This document shows, piece by piece, positions 7,278 to 15,113 of a DNA stretch of 35,757 nt. Below the pieces are notes generated by a model. That model was not told the DNA's origin. It made no database searches and saw nothing but the letters and a program-made list of their open reading frames with translations. Source of the stretch: Sulfuricurvum sp. (lineage in GTDB: Bacteria > Campylobacterota > Campylobacteria > Campylobacterales > Sulfurimonadaceae); contig JAUYSQ010000102.1 of assembly GCA_030696285.1 (NCBI GenBank), forward strand, positions 1-35,757, in the 5' to 3' direction. Position 1 is the stretch's first letter. Every line of letters begins with the position of its first letter. Both the position numbers and the translations under genes were made by a program.

Positions 7278-8357
7278 ATGTCAATGCGTATTTTAGAGCG
7301 TATCAAACCAGGTGTTGTATTCGGCGACGATCTTAAAACTCTTTTCGCTATTGCAAAAGAAGAAGGCTTTGCTCTTCCTGCGGTCAATGTTGTCGGAACC
7401 GACTCGATCAATGCTGTCCTCGAAGCTGCTAAAGTGGTTAACTCTCCCGTAGTGATCCAGTTTTCTAACGGTGGGGCGAGCTATTATGCCGGTAAAGGGC
7501 TTAGTAACGAAAATGAAAAAGCAGCTATAGTTGGTGCTATCAGCGGAGCGATGCACGTTCATCTAATGGCTGAAGCGTATGGGATTCCGGTAGTGCTTCA
7601 TACCGATCATGCAGCGCGTACACTTTTACCATGGATTGATGCTCTTCTGGATGCAGGAGAAGCACACTATAAAACGTACGGTAAACCTCTTTTCAGTTCT
7701 CATATGCTTGATCTTTCTGAAGAGAGTTTAGAAGAAAACGTCGCTACTTGTGTTCGCTATTTGGAGCGAATGGCTAAAATCGGGATGACGTTAGAGATTG
7801 AGTTGGGTGTTACCGGTGGTGAAGAAGATGGAGTGGATAACACCAACATCGACAACTCGCTTTTATATACTCAGCCTGAAGATGTCGCTTACGCTTATGA
7901 AAAGCTTATGGCAGTAAGTGAAAACTTTACCATTGCCGCCTCGTTTGGAAATGTTCACGGAGTTTATAAACCCGGCAATGTTGTATTGACTCCTATCATT
8001 CTCGATAACTCTCAACGCTATATCCAAGAAAAGTTTCATACTGCACCGAAACCTGTGAATTTTGTATTTCACGGCGGTTCAGGTTCAACTCTCGAAGAGA
8101 TCCGTGAAGCAATCGGATACGGTGTTATCAAAATGAACATCGATACCGATACTCAATGGGCGACATGGGAAGGGGTCAAAGATTATTACGAGAAATATAA
8201 AGATTATCTCCAAGGACAAATCGGAAATCCTGAAGGGGAAGAGAAACCCAATAAAAAATATTATGATCCGCGTAAATGGCTACGTGATGGACAAAAAACA
8301 TTGGTAGCACGTGTTAAAACTGCGTTTAGTGATTTGAATGCAATCGATCGAAACTAG
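7278..8357 (+). CDS. fbaA: Class II fructose-bisphosphate aldolase
   Basis: 359 residues from the chosen ATG, the same length as E. coli FbaA, which it closely resembles (KPGVVFGDDLKTLFAIAKE, ALPAVNVVGTDSINAVLE). Zinc and active-site features are present: HTDHAARTLLPW with the catalytic Asp and zinc His, ELGVTGGEEDGVDN, GNVHG and VFHGGSGS. It cleaves or forms fructose-1,6-bisphosphate. In an autotrophic or sugar-non-using campylobacterote the gluconeogenic direction is likely (inference). The start at 7278 is supported by GGGGTG 6 bases upstream and by the -10 box. The 15-codon upstream extension in the ORF track is not expected in the family. Neighbouring peb4 on the opposite strand matches the fba/peb4 adjacency known in Campylobacter and Helicobacter. 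Confidence 0.97.
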   Translation: MSMRILERIKPGVVFGDDLKTLFAIAKEEGFALPAVNVVGTDSINAVLEAAKVVNSPVVIQFSNGGASYYAGKGLSNENEKAAIVGAISGAMHVHLMAEAYGIPVVLHTDHAARTLLPWIDALLDAGEAHYKTYGKPLFSSHMLDLSEESLEENVATCVRYLERMAKIGMTLEIELGVTGGEEDGVDNTNIDNSLLYTQPEDVAYAYEKLMAVSENFTIAASFGNVHGVYKPGNVVLTPIILDNSQRYIQEKFHTAPKPVNFVFHGGSGSTLEEIREAIGYGVIKMNIDTDTQWATWEGVKDYYEKYKDYLQGQIGNPEGEEKPNKKYYDPRKWLRDGQKTLVARVKTAFSDLNAIDRN

Positions 8358-8371
8358 GAAGCGTGTCTGCA

Positions 8372-8392
8372 TTCCCACTCAAAGAGTGGGAA
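8372..8392 (+). terminator. Hairpin 1 between fbaA and the PPIase gene
   Basis: Perfect 9-bp stem TTCCCACTC / GAGTGGGAA with an AAA loop, 15 bases after the fbaA stop. It is followed by GGAGGGG rather than a U-tract, so it may stabilise the mRNA 3' end or act with hairpin 2 instead of being a classic terminator. Confidence 0.6.
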
Positions 8393-8399
8393 GGAGGGG

Positions 8400-8420
8400 A
8401 TACCGTACTTGATACGGTAT
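8400..8420. terminator. Hairpin 2 between fbaA and the PPIase gene
   Basis: Perfect 8-bp stem ATACCGTA / TACGGTAT with a 5-base loop, 7 bases after hairpin 1 and 14 bases from the end of the convergent PPIase gene. An AT-rich stretch follows on the plus strand. It could end transcription from either side. TACTTG at 8406 can alternatively pair with CAAGTA at 8425. Confidence 0.55.
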
Positions 8421-8434
8421 TGACCAAGTATTAT

Positions 8435-9277
8435 TTATTTAGAGTAAGTAATTTTTGCTTTTGATTTAAGTACAGACATCTTTTTTTCCATGTGTACTTT
8501 AAATTTATCCATTTTCAATCGTTGCTCGATAAAGTTTTTCACTTCATCAAATCCCATTTTCTTTGCAGGTACTTTATCTTCGAGATAGATAACATGATAC
8601 CCAAATTGGCTCTGAACTGGATCACTGGAAATCGTCCCCTCTTTCATCGCAAACGCCGCATCATTGAAAGATGGAACCATTTGTCCGCGTGGAAAATAAC
8701 CAAGGTCTCCCCCTTTGGCAGCGCTTGGTCCTGTTGATTTTGATTTTGCAAGAGATATAAACTCTGCTTTTAATTTCTCTCCGGTAAGACCTTTTAAACT
8801 CTTTATCACTTCTTCTGCATCTACACTGTTTTTCATTAAAATATGACGTGCATGGATTTTTTCTTTGTCAATAAACTCATCAGCATTTGCATCAAAATAG
8901 GCTTTTACCTCTTTTGCATCCACTTTGATTGATTCAAACTGTTGCTGCTCCCATACTTTTGCTGCGAGTTGCGTTTTCATCCGCTCGGAGAGTTTTTGGT
9001 ATTCAAGCTTGAATTCTTTAGATTCTAAAACTCCTGCCTTCTTCGCATCATCAAATACTAACTGCTGTGCTACCATTCCCTCAATAATACGTTGACGTAA
9101 TTCATTTTGTTTATCTGCCGGAAGCGAATCAAAGCGCCCCTGAGTCCCCTCAAGCAATACTCTATTTACCTCTTCAGACGTGATGCTATCACCATTCACT
9201 GTCGCTAAAACTGCTCCATTGACAGCTGAAGCACATAATAAAACTCCTAATGCCCACATAGTAAATTGTCGTCTCAT
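8435..9277 (-). CDS. Periplasmic SurA/PpiC-type peptidyl-prolyl isomerase (PEB4/CBF2-like)
   Basis: 280 residues from the chosen start MRRQFTMWALG. It has a signal peptide ending near SAVNGAVLA, a SurA-like N-terminal chaperone segment (ATVNGDSITSEEVNRVL), and a parvulin domain running from KIHARHILMK through GGDLGYFPRGQMVPSF to FGYHVIYLED, with the conserved His and Phe positions. A basic helical C-tail follows. It is the homologue type of C. jejuni Cj0596 (PEB4) and H. pylori HP0175, which assist outer-membrane protein folding and adhesion. AAGGAT lies 6 bases before the ATG, and a TATAAT box between this start and the upstream ORF start supports 9277. It is convergent with fbaA, as in relatives. 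Confidence 0.93.
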   Translation of the reverse strand: MRRQFTMWALGVLLCASAVNGAVLATVNGDSITSEEVNRVLLEGTQGRFDSLPADKQNELRQRIIEGMVAQQLVFDDAKKAGVLESKEFKLEYQKLSERMKTQLAAKVWEQQQFESIKVDAKEVKAYFDANADEFIDKEKIHARHILMKNSVDAEEVIKSLKGLTGEKLKAEFISLAKSKSTGPSAAKGGDLGYFPRGQMVPSFNDAAFAMKEGTISSDPVQSQFGYHVIYLEDKVPAKKMGFDEVKNFIEQRLKMDKFKVHMEKKMSVLKSKAKITYSK

Positions 9278-9308
9278 TGGTATCCTTATCTGATTTTCGA
9301 TTGGTCGA

Positions 9309-9314
9309 ATTATA
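9309..9314 (-). promoter_or_regulatory. -10 box for the PPIase gene
   Basis: TATAAT on the minus strand in the 75-base gap after the hybrid kinase, giving a leader of about 25 bases. This suggests the PPIase is transcribed independently of the kinases. Confidence 0.5.
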
Positions 9315-9352
9315 ATACAATTAAAAGAATATCGCATACAAATTAATCAACA

Positions 9353-11281
9353 TTAAACAGCTTCGCTTTTTCTTTTTTGATCTGCCTGTTTCAAATAACG
9401 TTCAATAGTCTGTAAAAGAAAGTTTTTGTCAATCGGTTTTGCGAGATGCGCATCCAGTCCAGCCCCAAGAATTCGCTCCCGGTCTCCGATTAATGCATGT
9501 GCAGTAAGGGCGATAACAGGGGTAAATCCTCGGTTATCTCGCTTATCGATCTCTTTAATCAAACGATTGGCCATCAAACCGTCCATAACGGGCATATCAA
9601 TATCCATAAGCACCAAATCAAAGGGCTCTTTTAAATAGGCATCTACTGCCTTTTGGCCATTATCGACCAATGTCACTTGAAAGTGATGCTGTTTCAAGAT
9701 AGTTTCGAGCAAGCGGAGGTTGATAAGATTATCCTCTGCCACTAAAATTTTGGCATTTTTTAGACTAATTTGTTGCTCGGAAACAGCCATACTCTTATCG
9801 GCTTGAAAAGAGATTGATTCACGCGAAATTCTTTTATCCACTGCACAAAGGGTTTTATACAGCGACATCGGAAGAAGCGGAAGCGATACGATACCCGCTA
9901 CTGTGCCACGCAAAGCATCTCTCTCTCCTTCATCCTTCAGGTCCAAAATAGGGATAATTTGCAAATTAGGATACGTCGTTTTTAAGGACTCCACTTGCGA
10001 TACAGAGAGATGAGGGATATCAAGAAATAACACATCATATTGATTCATTTTTGGATTAACCAATGATGAAATTGTATTCGCTTCCAATCCAAAAAGATTA
10101 AGATATTTGTGAAATACGATCGTGTTTGATTGAGAAGGTTCATGAGCATAAAAAGCAATACGGCTTTCGTTAAAGCACTCGAGATGTGTTGAATCTATTA
10201 CAGGATGTTTGATGCGAAATGAAAAACGTGATCCCTTTCCAACTTCGGATGCCAGCATTAAATGCGAATTCATCATATCAATGTATTTGTGACTCAAGCT
10301 CAGCCCAACGCCCATCCCATCTTGACCATGCCGCTGATTTTCCCAAGCAGAAGCGAACGGACGCAAAAGTGTCGTTAATCGATCATTCTCAATACCGATT
10401 CCCGTATCGCTAATGGCATATTCAACTTCAATCTCCCCTTCATCTTCTTTGAGTATCAAAATTTCTAGGAGCACCTGCCCGGATTGCGGAGTAAATTTAA
10501 TCGAATTATGGAATAAATTTCGCAATATCGTTAAAATTTTATCCTGATCTCCCAGTATCGATAACGGCAAGCGGGGATCAATCACAACGCTCAATCGAAT
10601 CTCTTTTTCCTGTATCAGTTCATCAAACTGCATCAAAAAATTCTCATACACCTCCAGTGGATTAAATGGCTGCATATTGGTTCCAATAGCACCACTCTCC
10701 ACTTGCATAAGCTCTAAAAGATTTTCGATTTTACTCATCATAGAAGAGGCACTCGAACTTGCCAGCTCCACATATTCTTCCTGCCATGAACTAAGAGGAC
10801 TTGATTTCAACAAATCAATGAAGCCGATAATAGCATTCATCGGTGTTCGAAATTCATGAGAAATATTGGTCAAAAGCTTCTTCTTAAACCGCTCGAAGTA
10901 ACGCTCGGCCGCACGGGCTCGCTCAATCACCGACATGTCTCTTAGCGCTATGGCAACAATAAGCTGATCCCCAAGCACTATCACCTCTGAACGTATAGCC
11001 ACATGATATTCTTGGGTTTTAAGGACCATTTTACCGCGGTATTCTCCCGATTGGGACAATAAAAATGAAAGGTCAACTCCCTGCGGATGCAACCACTTCT
11101 CGAGGAATGTTACCTCTTCTATTTTTTCTGCACCTACTAAACTCAAAAAAAGGGGATTAGCCCCAGCCAGCTCACCTGAAAGATAAGCATACACAAATGG
11201 ATCGCCATGCGTATTAGCACACGAGGTTAACATCCCCAATGAGGAGACGAATTTTTGCTGAAATGTATTCGTAAACACCAT
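9353..11281 (-). CDS. Soluble hybrid sensor histidine kinase (PAS-like, HisKA, HATPase, pseudo-receiver, REC)
   Basis: 642 residues with no membrane segment or signal peptide. Order: a PAS-like sensor over about 1-120; HisKA with NISHEFRTPMNAIIGF (phospho-accepting His near 142); HATPase with N-box NLFHNSIKFT, G1 SDTGIGI and G2 GMGVGLSLS; a degenerate receiver at about 370-490 that keeps YDVLFLDI but lacks the usual N-terminal acidic pair; and an intact C-terminal REC with AEDN, LMDIDMP (phospho-Asp near 560), LTAHA and the KP lysine near 615. No HPt domain is present, so a separate phosphotransfer protein or response regulator must take the signal. It lies 8 bases after a paralogue of the same architecture. 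The signal and output are unknown. Confidence 0.92.
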   Translation of the reverse strand: MVFTNTFQQKFVSSLGMLTSCANTHGDPFVYAYLSGELAGANPLFLSLVGAEKIEEVTFLEKWLHPQGVDLSFLLSQSGEYRGKMVLKTQEYHVAIRSEVIVLGDQLIVAIALRDMSVIERARAAERYFERFKKKLLTNISHEFRTPMNAIIGFIDLLKSSPLSSWQEEYVELASSSASSMMSKIENLLELMQVESGAIGTNMQPFNPLEVYENFLMQFDELIQEKEIRLSVVIDPRLPLSILGDQDKILTILRNLFHNSIKFTPQSGQVLLEILILKEDEGEIEVEYAISDTGIGIENDRLTTLLRPFASAWENQRHGQDGMGVGLSLSHKYIDMMNSHLMLASEVGKGSRFSFRIKHPVIDSTHLECFNESRIAFYAHEPSQSNTIVFHKYLNLFGLEANTISSLVNPKMNQYDVLFLDIPHLSVSQVESLKTTYPNLQIIPILDLKDEGERDALRGTVAGIVSLPLLPMSLYKTLCAVDKRISRESISFQADKSMAVSEQQISLKNAKILVAEDNLINLRLLETILKQHHFQVTLVDNGQKAVDAYLKEPFDLVLMDIDMPVMDGLMANRLIKEIDKRDNRGFTPVIALTAHALIGDRERILGAGLDAHLAKPIDKNFLLQTIERYLKQADQKRKSEAV

Positions 11282-11289
11282 GGAAAATC

Positions 11290-13236
11290 CTATCTTATGA
11301 CGTGTAAATATTTATGAAGAATATACTCAAGTTTTTCTCTCGTCAAAGGCTTTGAGAGATAATCATCAAGACCTTTTGCCAAAATATACTCTCGATCCCC
11401 CTCCATCGCCAAAGCAGTTAATGCAATAATCGGCATTCTACCCTGACGCGCGCTCCCCTCTTCGGCTTTAATCTCTTGTGTTGCCAAAATACCATCTTTG
11501 ACGGGCATGTCGATATCCATAAAAACAATGTCAAAATTTTGTTTTCGGCATGCTTCTACTGCCTCATCTCCATTCGAAGTGGTTACCACATTCAATCCAT
11601 ACTCTTTGAGCAATAACTTAATCAGCCGTTGATTGATCAGATTGTCTTCAACTACCAATGCATATATCCCATGCTGTAATTGTGCCAGTACGGGTTCTGT
11701 ATCCTTGGATAATCGCAATACCTCTATTAAATGTGCTAACAATGTTGTTGGCAATAAAGGCTTAGGGATGGCATAATCAATCACATGCATTGTTCGTGCT
11801 AATAATCGTTCATGCTGTTCTAGCAAAAGAACTGTTTTGCACGCCCGTTTCAATGGTGAAAGCTTGAGTATCCAGTCACTTTTTTCTTGTGAAGCGATAA
11901 AATATACGACATCTGCATCATTAAAAATTGTTTCATCAATTAAATGCGTTTTAGTAACACTTATCCCAAAGCTGCGTAGGTAATTGGTCAAATGGTTGGC
12001 ATCGTCAAGGCGTTTTTCATCCAATAATACTACTTTTGCCGTATGGGTGTTAATCATACGCATTGCCTGATCCGATGAACCTTCAAACGTCAAAGAGAAG
12101 CTAAAAGAAGAGCCTCGTCCCTCTTCGCTTACAATTTTCAGTTCACCCCCCATTAAATTAATAAGCCCATGAGAAAGACTCAAACCAACGCCCAATCGGT
12201 TGTCGGCATGATCACCCGATACGAAGGGGCGTGTAATGTGACCCATTTCCCCCTTACTAATCCCTTTACCCGTATCTTTAACGCTAAATCCAACGTTGCT
12301 ACTACCGGCTGTATTACGTTTGAGGAGCTTAATTTCTATCGCTATACGTCCCTCAGGTGCCGTAAATTTTAATGCATTACTGTATAAATTACTCAAGGCC
12401 TGTTTTATTTTACGAATATCGCCTATGAGGTGTGTTGGGAGTTTTGGATCGATAAAGACCAGCACGCCAACCCCCTTATCATTCCCGAGCGAAACACATC
12501 CGAGTGCCAGTTCTTCCATCTCCATAATAATATTAAAATCTACTTGGCTAACCGTAAGACGACCCGTTTGCATTTGCGCTAAATCAAGCAGATTTTCAAT
12601 ATTTGACATCAAATTACGAGCAGAACCTTGTACAGAATGAATGTACTCAAGCTGGGTATCGGTAGGAGATGTTTTAGAGAGGAGTTCGACAAAACCTAAA
12701 ATACCATTCATGGGTGTGCGAAATTCATGTCCAATATTGGCTAAAAATTTTGTTTTAAGCGCTTCAATCTGTACCACTTCTTCTTTAAGGGTGACGACAT
12801 TTGTCTTATCTTCGAGTCGAAGCAGATATAAATCCGTAGAGCCTTGACGCAACAGACTCGATGTTGCTAACATGGAGTGACGCACCCCTTTAGCATCTAT
12901 AATCCCAAGTCCATATCCCTTCGGACAATGGGTACGAATATAATCCAACCAGCTTTTGTCATACTCCGTAAAAACCTCTTCATCCTCATCGCTAAAAAGT
13001 CCTCGAATGGAGTCATACCCTGTACGAAGTTCTTCGATTGTTTTAATCTGGACTAAAGTAAAAAAAGCTTTATTTGCCCCTATCCATCCAGATTCTTTGG
13101 TAAAAAACAAAATGGCACTTGGATCTGTATCTAATACTTTGTAAAAAAGTTCTTTGTCAATAGTGTATTCATTCTCTGCATTATTCTCGGCACTGTAACC
13201 GCCAAACAAATTTAAAATCCATTTTTTAAATTCCAA
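11290..13236 (-). CDS. Soluble hybrid sensor histidine kinase, paralogue of the next gene (TTG start)
   Basis: 648 residues, no membrane segment. PAS-like domain at about 30-145 (DPSAILFFTKESGWIGANKAFF), HisKA with NIGHEFRTPMNGILGF (His near 170), HATPase with N-box NLYSNALKFT, G1 KDTGKGI and G2 RLGVGLSLS. A degenerate receiver follows in which the phospho-Asp position reads VVYFIAS, so it cannot be phosphorylated. The C-terminal REC is intact (VEDN, FMDIDMP, LTALA, KP). The start is TTG, preceded by AGGGGA at good spacing; no ATG fits. It is first in a two-kinase operon. The shared layout with the downstream kinase indicates tandem duplication, while the divergent PAS regions suggest different signals. 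Confidence 0.92.
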   Translation of the reverse strand: MEFKKWILNLFGGYSAENNAENEYTIDKELFYKVLDTDPSAILFFTKESGWIGANKAFFTLVQIKTIEELRTGYDSIRGLFSDEDEEVFTEYDKSWLDYIRTHCPKGYGLGIIDAKGVRHSMLATSSLLRQGSTDLYLLRLEDKTNVVTLKEEVVQIEALKTKFLANIGHEFRTPMNGILGFVELLSKTSPTDTQLEYIHSVQGSARNLMSNIENLLDLAQMQTGRLTVSQVDFNIIMEMEELALGCVSLGNDKGVGVLVFIDPKLPTHLIGDIRKIKQALSNLYSNALKFTAPEGRIAIEIKLLKRNTAGSSNVGFSVKDTGKGISKGEMGHITRPFVSGDHADNRLGVGLSLSHGLINLMGGELKIVSEEGRGSSFSFSLTFEGSSDQAMRMINTHTAKVVLLDEKRLDDANHLTNYLRSFGISVTKTHLIDETIFNDADVVYFIASQEKSDWILKLSPLKRACKTVLLLEQHERLLARTMHVIDYAIPKPLLPTTLLAHLIEVLRLSKDTEPVLAQLQHGIYALVVEDNLINQRLIKLLLKEYGLNVVTTSNGDEAVEACRKQNFDIVFMDIDMPVKDGILATQEIKAEEGSARQGRMPIIALTALAMEGDREYILAKGLDDYLSKPLTREKLEYILHKYLHVIR

Positions 13237-13276
13237 TAGAGTCCCCTATTTGTAAAATTACGCACATTTGGCGAAT

Positions 13277-13282
13277 ATTGTA
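13277..13282 (-). promoter_or_regulatory. Extended -10 box for the hybrid-kinase operon
   Basis: TGT-TACAAT on the minus strand, an extended -10 (TGn + TACAAT), about 40 bases before the TTG start of the first kinase gene. Confidence 0.5.
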
Positions 13283-13335
13283 ACACAAAATAGTCACGTG
13301 AGCTTTATAAATAAATATTTTAATTTAATTTACCT

Positions 13336-13365
13336 TTTACAGTGTGGTGAAGTTGATGGTACAAT
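13336..13365 (+). promoter_or_regulatory. Promoter of nth
   Basis: TTTACA (one mismatch to TTGACA), 18-base spacer, TACAAT (one mismatch to TATAAT) with an upstream TG of an extended -10. Transcription would start near 13372, so the GTG at 13344 used in the ORF track cannot be the translation start from this promoter. The ATG at 13392 fits. Confidence 0.6.
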
Positions 13366-13391
13366 ACCAGAAAAAATGGATCAATTCCCTT

Positions 13392-14039
13392 ATGAAAAAA
13401 GCCACTAAAAAAGAGATTCAAGAAATAAAAAACGCTCTTTTAGAAAAATACGCTGATGCGGTTACCGAACTAACGTACACCAACGCATACGAGCTCGTCA
13501 TCTCAGTAGCCCTCTCGGCTCAATGCACCGACAAACGGGTCAACCTCATCACTCCCAAACTGTTTGAAATTTATCCAACCCCGCAAAGTTTAGCCAATGC
13601 CGATTTAGACCATCTAAAAACTCTTCTTCAAACCTGCTCATTTTTCAACAACAAAGCGGTCAACCTCATAGCCATGGCAAAACGGGTGGTTGATGTATAT
13701 GGCGGTGAAATTCCTCTTGATGAGAAAGAACTTATAACACTTGCAGGGGTCGGACAAAAGACGGCACATGTCGTTCTAATCGAATACACCCAGGCTAATT
13801 TGATGGCGGTTGATACCCATGTATTTCGTGTAAGTCATCGGCTGGGACTGAGCGATGATCTCACCCCCTCCTCCACTGAAGCAACCTTGGTTAAAAAGTT
13901 TAAAACCAATCTGCATCAACTGCACCAGGGGATGGTTCTCTTTGGCCGCTACATCTGCACCGCCAAAAATCCAAAATGTGATGATGGTTGTTTTTTGCAA
14001 AGCTATTGTAAAACCAAGGAAAGCTTTAAACCCAGATAA
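13392..14039 (+). CDS. nth: Endonuclease III (DNA glycosylase/AP lyase)
   Basis: 215 residues from the chosen ATG. Base-excision repair enzyme removing oxidised pyrimidines. The helix-hairpin-helix LAGVGQKTAHVVL includes the catalytic Lys, and AVDTHVFRV the catalytic Asp. SAQCTDKRVN is the usual N-lobe signature. The C-terminal [4Fe-4S] loop reads CTAKNPKCDDGC...C, that is C-x6-C-x3-C-x5-C, one residue longer between the second and third cysteines than the C-x6-C-x2-C-x5-C of E. coli. The earlier GTG start adds 16 residues not expected in the family and lies upstream of the promoter's -10. The Shine-Dalgarno before 13392 is weak. Confidence 0.94.
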   Translation: MKKATKKEIQEIKNALLEKYADAVTELTYTNAYELVISVALSAQCTDKRVNLITPKLFEIYPTPQSLANADLDHLKTLLQTCSFFNNKAVNLIAMAKRVVDVYGGEIPLDEKELITLAGVGQKTAHVVLIEYTQANLMAVDTHVFRVSHRLGLSDDLTPSSTEATLVKKFKTNLHQLHQGMVLFGRYICTAKNPKCDDGCFLQSYCKTKESFKPR

Positions 14040-14053
14040 GGTAAAATCAAAAA

Positions 14054-14269
14054 ATGAACCATAAAATAATTTGCTTAATAGCTCTAATCGGTTTTACAGG
14101 GTGCATGAATGAGCGCGGAATAAGTATGCGCTACTACAATGATTGTGAAGAGTACTATGATGTACAGGGGTATTATCATAAAAAATGCGATAAAAATGTT
14201 GTTGATTATAAAGATATAAAAGAGGCATTAACGCCGGTTTCGTCAGGTGCTGCATCCAAGGTGTGGTAA
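14054..14269 (+). CDS. Small putative lipoprotein, unknown function
   Basis: 71 residues. The hydrophobic leader ends in a lipobox-like GFTGC, so the mature protein would be about 55 residues anchored at Cys17 in the inner or outer membrane. The mature part is polar, rich in Tyr and Asp/Lys (YYNDCEEYYDVQGYYHKKC), with two more cysteines that could form a disulfide. It starts 14 bases after nth and is probably co-transcribed, with AAGG overlapping the nth stop as the only ribosome-site candidate. I recognise no family. It could be a short species-specific lipoprotein. Confidence 0.65.
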   Translation: MNHKIICLIALIGFTGCMNERGISMRYYNDCEEYYDVQGYYHKKCDKNVVDYKDIKEALTPVSSGAASKVW

Positions 14270-14290
14270 ACTTGTCTCCGTTCGTAGTCG

Positions 14291-15007
14291 TTATTTACAC
14301 GCAATAAAAGTGGCAAAATTTGCCCACTGAAACAAAACATCGCAGCTTTCAAAACCATTTTTTTTCGTCATATTGATATTTTCAGCAATCGTATAGGGGA
14401 TTAGCACGTTCTCTAAGGCTTCTCTCTTTTGAACAATTTCGTATTCGCTGTATCCCTGCTCTTTTTTGAAATCATAATAACAATCGATGAGCTGCTTATT
14501 GAGCTTATTGTTTTCACTCAAAACTTTTTCGCTAAAAATAAACACGCCCCCTTCTTCCAATGAGTCATAAATTTTACGTATCAGCTTCTCTCGCACCATC
14601 GGACGGATAAACTGCAACGTATAATTGCAAATAATGGCACGTGTCGTCCCGAAAGGATATTCTAATATATCTCCCTCAGCCAAAACGATCTTCGATCCAT
14701 ACACTTCGATTTTTTTACGGGCATGGTCAATCATTGCGGGTGAATTGTCAATCCCAATCAGCTCTACCGCTTCGTTCGATTGAGCTCCTCGCTCGATCTC
14801 AAGAAGAAGAGAGGCGGTAGAGCACCCCAAATCAATCACCCTGCCTCCATCATGGAGAGCATTTAGGCAAAAACGTCTGGTCAATTGCTGAGATTCTTTA
14901 TAATAGGGAACGGAGCGGCTGAGCATATCATCAAATACTGCGGCCACGTCGGCATCAAATTCAAACTGTTTGGAGATAGGTTTTGTAAAAAGGGTATCGG
15001 TTTTCAT
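14291..15007 (-). CDS. cmoA: Carboxy-S-adenosyl-L-methionine synthase
   Basis: 238 residues from the chosen ATG (MKTDTLFTKP), close to E. coli CmoA (247). Makes carboxy-SAM from SAM and prephenate for cmo5U34 wobble modification of tRNA. Class I methyltransferase fold: VIDLGCSTASLL (motif I), GIDNSPAMIDHARKKI, AEGDILEYPF, CNYTLQFIRP and FSEKVLSENN, all typical of CmoA. The 33-codon upstream extension in the ORF track has no family support and lies over the promoter. Expect a CmoB partner elsewhere in the genome. The only -10 candidate is so close that the mRNA may be leaderless. Confidence 0.9.
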   Translation of the reverse strand: MKTDTLFTKPISKQFEFDADVAAVFDDMLSRSVPYYKESQQLTRRFCLNALHDGGRVIDLGCSTASLLLEIERGAQSNEAVELIGIDNSPAMIDHARKKIEVYGSKIVLAEGDILEYPFGTTRAIICNYTLQFIRPMVREKLIRKIYDSLEEGGVFIFSEKVLSENNKLNKQLIDCYYDFKKEQGYSEYEIVQKREALENVLIPYTIAENINMTKKNGFESCDVLFQWANFATFIACK

Positions 15008-15014
15008 AACCGCT

Positions 15015-15020
15015 ATTGTA
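15015..15020 (-). promoter_or_regulatory. -10 box for cmoA, 7 bases from the ATG
   Basis: TACAAT on the minus strand followed by only 7 bases before the ATG, so transcription would start at or next to the A of ATG. No Shine-Dalgarno is present in the region. The -35 is not recognisable. Confidence 0.45.
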
Positions 15021-15036
15021 TCAAAAAGAAGGGAAT

Positions 15037-15082
15037 TTGAGGGAGGGGTCGCGACGAAACAACACTTTTGCTCCCCCCTCAA
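15037..15082 (-). terminator. GC-rich imperfect hairpin between pyk and cmoA
   Basis: Arms TTGAGGGAGGGG (15037-15048) and CTCCCCCCTCAA (15071-15082) match at 10 of 12 positions around a 22-base loop. On the minus strand, beginning about 30 bases after the pyk stop, the stem is followed by TTCCCTTCTTTTT, a weak U-rich stretch. A probable terminator for pyk, though not a textbook one. Confidence 0.45.
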
Positions 15083-15113
15083 CCTAAATGACAAAGCAAA
15101 AGTCAATCCACTT

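Noticed and set aside
12296-12640. 114-residue plus-strand ORF inside the first hybrid kinase
   Set aside because: Antisense to the HATPase and HisKA motifs of the kinase; no independent support.
13344-13391. GTG start and 16 extra residues for Nth
   Set aside because: The region contains the promoter's spacer and -10 box, and the extension is not expected in the family.
15008-15106. 33-residue N-terminal extension of CmoA
   Set aside because: Covers the -10 box and GC-rich hairpin arms and has no counterpart in CmoA.
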